Below are positions 6,194 through 8,792 of a stretch of DNA of 8,792 nt, piece by piece. Under the pieces are notes generated by a model. It was not told the DNA's origin. It saw nothing but the letters and a program-made list of their open reading frames with translations, and searched no databases. This DNA comes from Campylobacteraceae bacterium. GTDB taxonomy: Bacteria; Campylobacterota; Campylobacteria; Campylobacterales; Sulfurovaceae. The stretch lies in assembly GCA_027022775.1 (NCBI GenBank), contig JALVXO010000186.1:1-8792 (forward strand), read 5' to 3'. Numbering within the stretch: position 1 is the stretch's first letter; every line of letters begins with the position of its first letter. The position numbers and the translations under genes were made by a program.

Positions 6194-8647
6194 TTATTGC
6201 TTTTTGCCAAACATCTCAAGCATTTTTTGCATATCTTTAAGCTTTTTTATCTTCTCGTCGCTTAAACCCTCTATGTTTATAACCTTGTCGCCGATTTTGA
6301 TAGTTTTTGGATTATTTTTATTTGTCTCTTTACTGTTTTGACTCTCCTCTTTAGGAGCAGTTTTAGTTTCTGCTTTTGAATTGCTGCTTACATCATCTTT
6401 TATAAGCAATTTATGTCTGTCATCTTCATTTAAAGGACGAATATAACTTCCGTCCCAACCACTATTTGGAGTTTTATTGCAGTAAGACCATTTACCTTTA
6501 AAACTGCACATATTTTTATCAAACTCCCATACTATTTTTCCCCAATGGTAGCGTCCATTTTTAGCAGTAGAGCATTTTTCATTTGAATTATCTTCTATCC
6601 AATAACCTTCGAAACGCTTAGGATAAGTCATCTCTCCTATTAATTCACCATTATCACTACTATAGTAGCCGTGAACTTTTTTACCATTAAGAGCAATAGT
6701 TGCTCTGCCTTCACTTGTTTTCCATACCCCTTCAATACCATATGGTGTATCATCTCCGCCAAAATCAACAGTTGCACTGTTTTGTCCTTTCCCTATATCT
6801 ATTTTGGTATTAATTTTTTTATCTCCAAAACTTGATTCTATTGTGTATTTACCTTTAGAAACTACGAAATCGACTCCTTTATACGCAGGAGAATCCTTTT
6901 CAAAAACTGTTTGACCATCGGAGGCTATAACTTCAAAGTGTATTTTTACACAAGGTGTAATGCCTTTAACTTTTACATGAAATGGTGCAAAAACAATATG
7001 AACCTTAGTAGTCTCTCCGGCTTTTATCTCCACTGGAATATCTTTTTTTTCAAATGAATTATATTGACAATTTAAAAAGTATTTTCCTGTCGGCAACTGT
7101 TTGTAACTCATAGAATCCTCTTTTTTTCTAGGGTAAATATATGACCAATCGCTTTTATCTTCATTATAAATTCTGCACTCAGCACTAATTCTTTTGCCGC
7201 CTTCTGTTTCACTCGCACTTACAAATACCTTGCCAGTTTGTCCAAACACTATATGAACTTTAGTAGTCTCTCCGGCTTTCACCTCCACAGGGATATCTTT
7301 TTTCTTAAATGAATTATATTCGCAATTTAAATAGTATTTTCCTACCGGCAACTGTTTGTAACTCATAGAATCCTCTTTTTTTCTAGGATATATATATGAC
7401 CAGTTGCTTTTATCTTCATTATAAATTCTACACTCAGCAGTTATTCTTTTGCCGCCTTCTGTTTCACTTGCACTTACAAACACTTTACCGGTTTGCCTAA
7501 AGACTACACCAACTTGTGTCGTCTCTCCCGCTTTAATTTCAAAAGAAGCTTCGCTTTTAAAGTCGTTATAAGTAGATTCTACAAAATACCTTCCTATTGG
7601 TAAACGCTCTAAACACGGTTTCTTTTTAGTCGAATCGCAAGAGGTTATAATATTTTCTCCTTTTTTGCCATCTATATTTTTATAGATTATATGGAAGCTC
7701 TTAACCCATTTACCACCGTTTGTTTCACTTGCAAATATCTTTGCTTGACCTGTTTGACCGGTAATTACATTAACTTTTGTTAAGTTTGATTCGCTAATAA
7801 CCTCTACGGGGGTTGTTACTTTATAGTGATGATAGCTTGTTACGATATTGTATTTTCCAGGAGCAACATGTTCTAAACAAGGGTCATCTCTTCTCGATTC
7901 ACAAACTTGAGTATAGTTTTTGCTCCCCTCTTTATAGATATAGTGCAGTGCTTCAACTTTTGGGCTATCTTTGGTTTCACTTGCAGTTATTTGCAGGTTG
8001 TATTCCAGCTTTTTAGGCTTCTCCACCTTTTTAACAATACTCTTCATTGCCTTATTTAAAGCATCTGCATTTTTCGCACTAAAATACTCTCCGCCGGTGG
8101 CATTTGCAATGCATTGCAACTGCTTATCGGTGGCTTTGTCAACATTAAAGCCAATTACATGAGCCACAAAATCGATTCCCTGCTTTTTAAGCTCTTTTGC
8201 CGTGCCGCAAGGGTCTGGGTCGCAAGTCTCTTTGCCGTCGCTTATTAAAATTACTGTCGCTTTATCTTCTGTAAATTTTAATTCATCGGCTGCCCTTTTT
8301 AAAGAGCGGCTAATTGGCGTTTTCCCCTTTGGCGAAATTGCCATAACGTTTTTAACAATCCGTCCCTTATCAACCGCGCCTACCGGCACAACACTCTCTA
8401 TATCGTTACAATCGCCTTTGCGGCGGTGCCCGTAAACCGTTAAACCTAGCTGAACATCAGGATTCCAACTCTTAACTACCTTTTTTAATGCATCTTTTGC
8501 AATTTTGATCTTAGGCACACCATTTATCTGCCCCCACATACTGCCGCTTGCATCAAATATGATAATAGCTTTTTGATTGCCCGCCGCATTTAAATTTGAA
8601 AACAGCATAGTTAAAACAGCCGCAATAACCCAAAAAAGTTTCTTCAT
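6194..8647 (-). CDS. Secreted von Willebrand factor A protein with tandem beta-domains
   Basis: 817 residues with signal peptide (about 1-21). The vWA domain spans about 25-207 and has a complete metal site: DASGS (32-36), the Thr of GKTP (110) and the Asp of SDG (137), so it should bind a divalent ion and a protein ligand. Four related beta-domains of about 85 residues follow (215-297, 300-383, 386-468, 471-553), each starting with xASET and ending in a T-x-V strand; the third and fourth are 76/83 identical. A degenerate fifth spans 555-629. Residues 637-738 form a separate beta-rich domain ('GVWKTSEGRATIALNGKKVHGYY', GYW, FKGKW) of a lipocalin-like or calycin-like type. A Ser/Lys/Asn-rich linker leads to the tail KLKDMQKMLEMFGKKQ. 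Cysteine pairs in each repeat suggest disulfides. There is no lipobox or C-terminal anchor, so it is probably periplasmic or released. It is the first gene of the operon; AGAGGAGG lies 5 nt before the ATG. Confidence 0.93.
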   Translation of the reverse strand: MKKLFWVIAAVLTMLFSNLNAAGNQKAIIIFDASGSMWGQINGVPKIKIAKDALKKVVKSWNPDVQLGLTVYGHRRKGDCNDIESVVPVGAVDKGRIVKNVMAISPKGKTPISRSLKRAADELKFTEDKATVILISDGKETCDPDPCGTAKELKKQGIDFVAHVIGFNVDKATDKQLQCIANATGGEYFSAKNADALNKAMKSIVKKVEKPKKLEYNLQITASETKDSPKVEALHYIYKEGSKNYTQVCESRRDDPCLEHVAPGKYNIVTSYHHYKVTTPVEVISESNLTKVNVITGQTGQAKIFASETNGGKWVKSFHIIYKNIDGKKGENIITSCDSTKKKPCLERLPIGRYFVESTYNDFKSEASFEIKAGETTQVGVVFRQTGKVFVSASETEGGKRITAECRIYNEDKSNWSYIYPRKKEDSMSYKQLPVGKYYLNCEYNSFKKKDIPVEVKAGETTKVHIVFGQTGKVFVSASETEGGKRISAECRIYNEDKSDWSYIYPRKKEDSMSYKQLPTGKYFLNCQYNSFEKKDIPVEIKAGETTKVHIVFAPFHVKVKGITPCVKIHFEVIASDGQTVFEKDSPAYKGVDFVVSKGKYTIESSFGDKKINTKIDIGKGQNSATVDFGGDDTPYGIEGVWKTSEGRATIALNGKKVHGYYSSDNGELIGEMTYPKRFEGYWIEDNSNEKCSTAKNGRYHWGKIVWEFDKNMCSFKGKWSYCNKTPNSGWDGSYIRPLNEDDRHKLLIKDDVSSNSKAETKTAPKEESQNSKETNKNNPKTIKIGDKVINIEGLSDEKIKKLKDMQKMLEMFGKKQ
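6983..7492 (-). repeat. 255-bp in-frame tandem duplication in the vWA gene
   Basis: Codons 386-470 (7492-7238) and 471-555 (7237-6983) are adjacent 255-bp units. The proteins match at 76 of the first 83 positions, and long stretches of DNA are identical, including synonymous positions. The two earlier repeats (codons 215-297 and 300-383) are much more diverged, so this is a recent duplication and a site where copy number can vary by slippage or recombination. Confidence 0.85.
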
Positions 8648-8652
8648 TCTAT

Positions 8653-8657
8653 CCTCC
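8653..8657 (-). promoter_or_regulatory. Ribosome binding site of the vWA gene
   Basis: GGAGG within AGAGGAGGA, 5 nt before the ATG at 8647; the strongest site in the operon. It lies between the start codon and the repeat element, so the element did not remove it. Confidence 0.8.
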
Positions 8658-8672
8658 TCTATATTGATTTAA

Positions 8673-8792
8673 GGGCACCTCTAATAATAGGTAATACCCA
8701 CAATGGGCTTTGAAGATGTAAGATTTTGCTAGAGACTCTCAAGGCGTAGCCGTAGCTACGGCGAAGTGAGTATCTAGCGAAAGATTGCTTCT
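8673..8792 (+). mobile_element. Second MITE-like copy, cut by the window edge
   Basis: The 120 bp to the edge match 1511-1630 at 119 positions; the single difference is C at 8729 where the first copy has A (1567). TTAA (8669-8672) precedes it, as in the first copy. It has the same orientation and lies 25 bp upstream of the vWA start codon, leaving room for a ribosome site but not for a promoter. The operon's promoter must therefore be inside the element or beyond it. The right end and the second TTAA are outside the window. Confidence 0.88.

Noticed and set aside
6194..8647. vWA protein as part of a MoxR-vWA, chelatase or bacterial defence system
   Set aside because: There is no AAA+ ATPase, nuclease or protease nearby, and the signal peptide and disulfide-type cysteine pairs place the protein outside the cytoplasm.

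Overview
The window is AT-rich and very compact. Every convincing gene lies on the minus strand, so transcription runs from high to low coordinates. The look suggests Campylobacterota (an epsilonproteobacterium of the Sulfurimonas/Sulfurovum kind): low GC, short Lys-rich Sec signal peptides ending in A-x-A or Y-A sites, AGGAG-type ribosome sites, and one promoter with a run of T followed by GGGTATAAT instead of a clear -35 box. This placement is inference; no rRNA, tRNA or housekeeping gene is present to confirm it.

Layout, in order of transcription. A repeat element cut by the right edge (8673-8792) lies 25 bp upstream of the first gene. Then comes a tightly packed operon: a secreted von Willebrand factor A protein with tandem beta-domains (8647-6194), a small secreted protein (6182-5676), a secreted DUF4412-like protein (5676-4459), a secreted unknown with a possible beta-sandwich (4459-2906), a secreted SH3b-domain protein (2905-1853), and a sixth small secreted protein (1843-1145) broken by a second copy of the repeat. 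Junctions are -1, 0, 9 or 11 nt and several starts appear translationally coupled. After a 197-bp gap with its own promoter comes a second DUF4412-like secreted protein (947 to beyond the left edge).

The mobile element is the clearest structural signal. The complete copy, 1511-1776, is 266 bp. It has 31-bp terminal inverted repeats with one mismatch, TTAA on both sides, no transposase, and an interior that divides into two imperfect hairpins. Removing the element and one TTAA restores a 142-codon reading frame with a signal peptide, so the insertion and its 4-bp target duplication can be read directly. The second copy is 119/120 identical over the part visible and has the same orientation, so the two copies bracket the operon as direct repeats. 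This is a MITE-like, non-autonomous element; IS5-type transposases are a plausible source of mobility because that group is known for YTAR targets.

All seven proteins carry Sec signals, none has a lipobox or an obvious membrane anchor, and none shows a recognisable enzymatic site. The operon therefore looks like a set of periplasmic or surface proteins built around a metal-binding vWA adhesion-type module, an SH3b domain and DUF4412-like domains. Its function is unknown and the combination may be undescribed.
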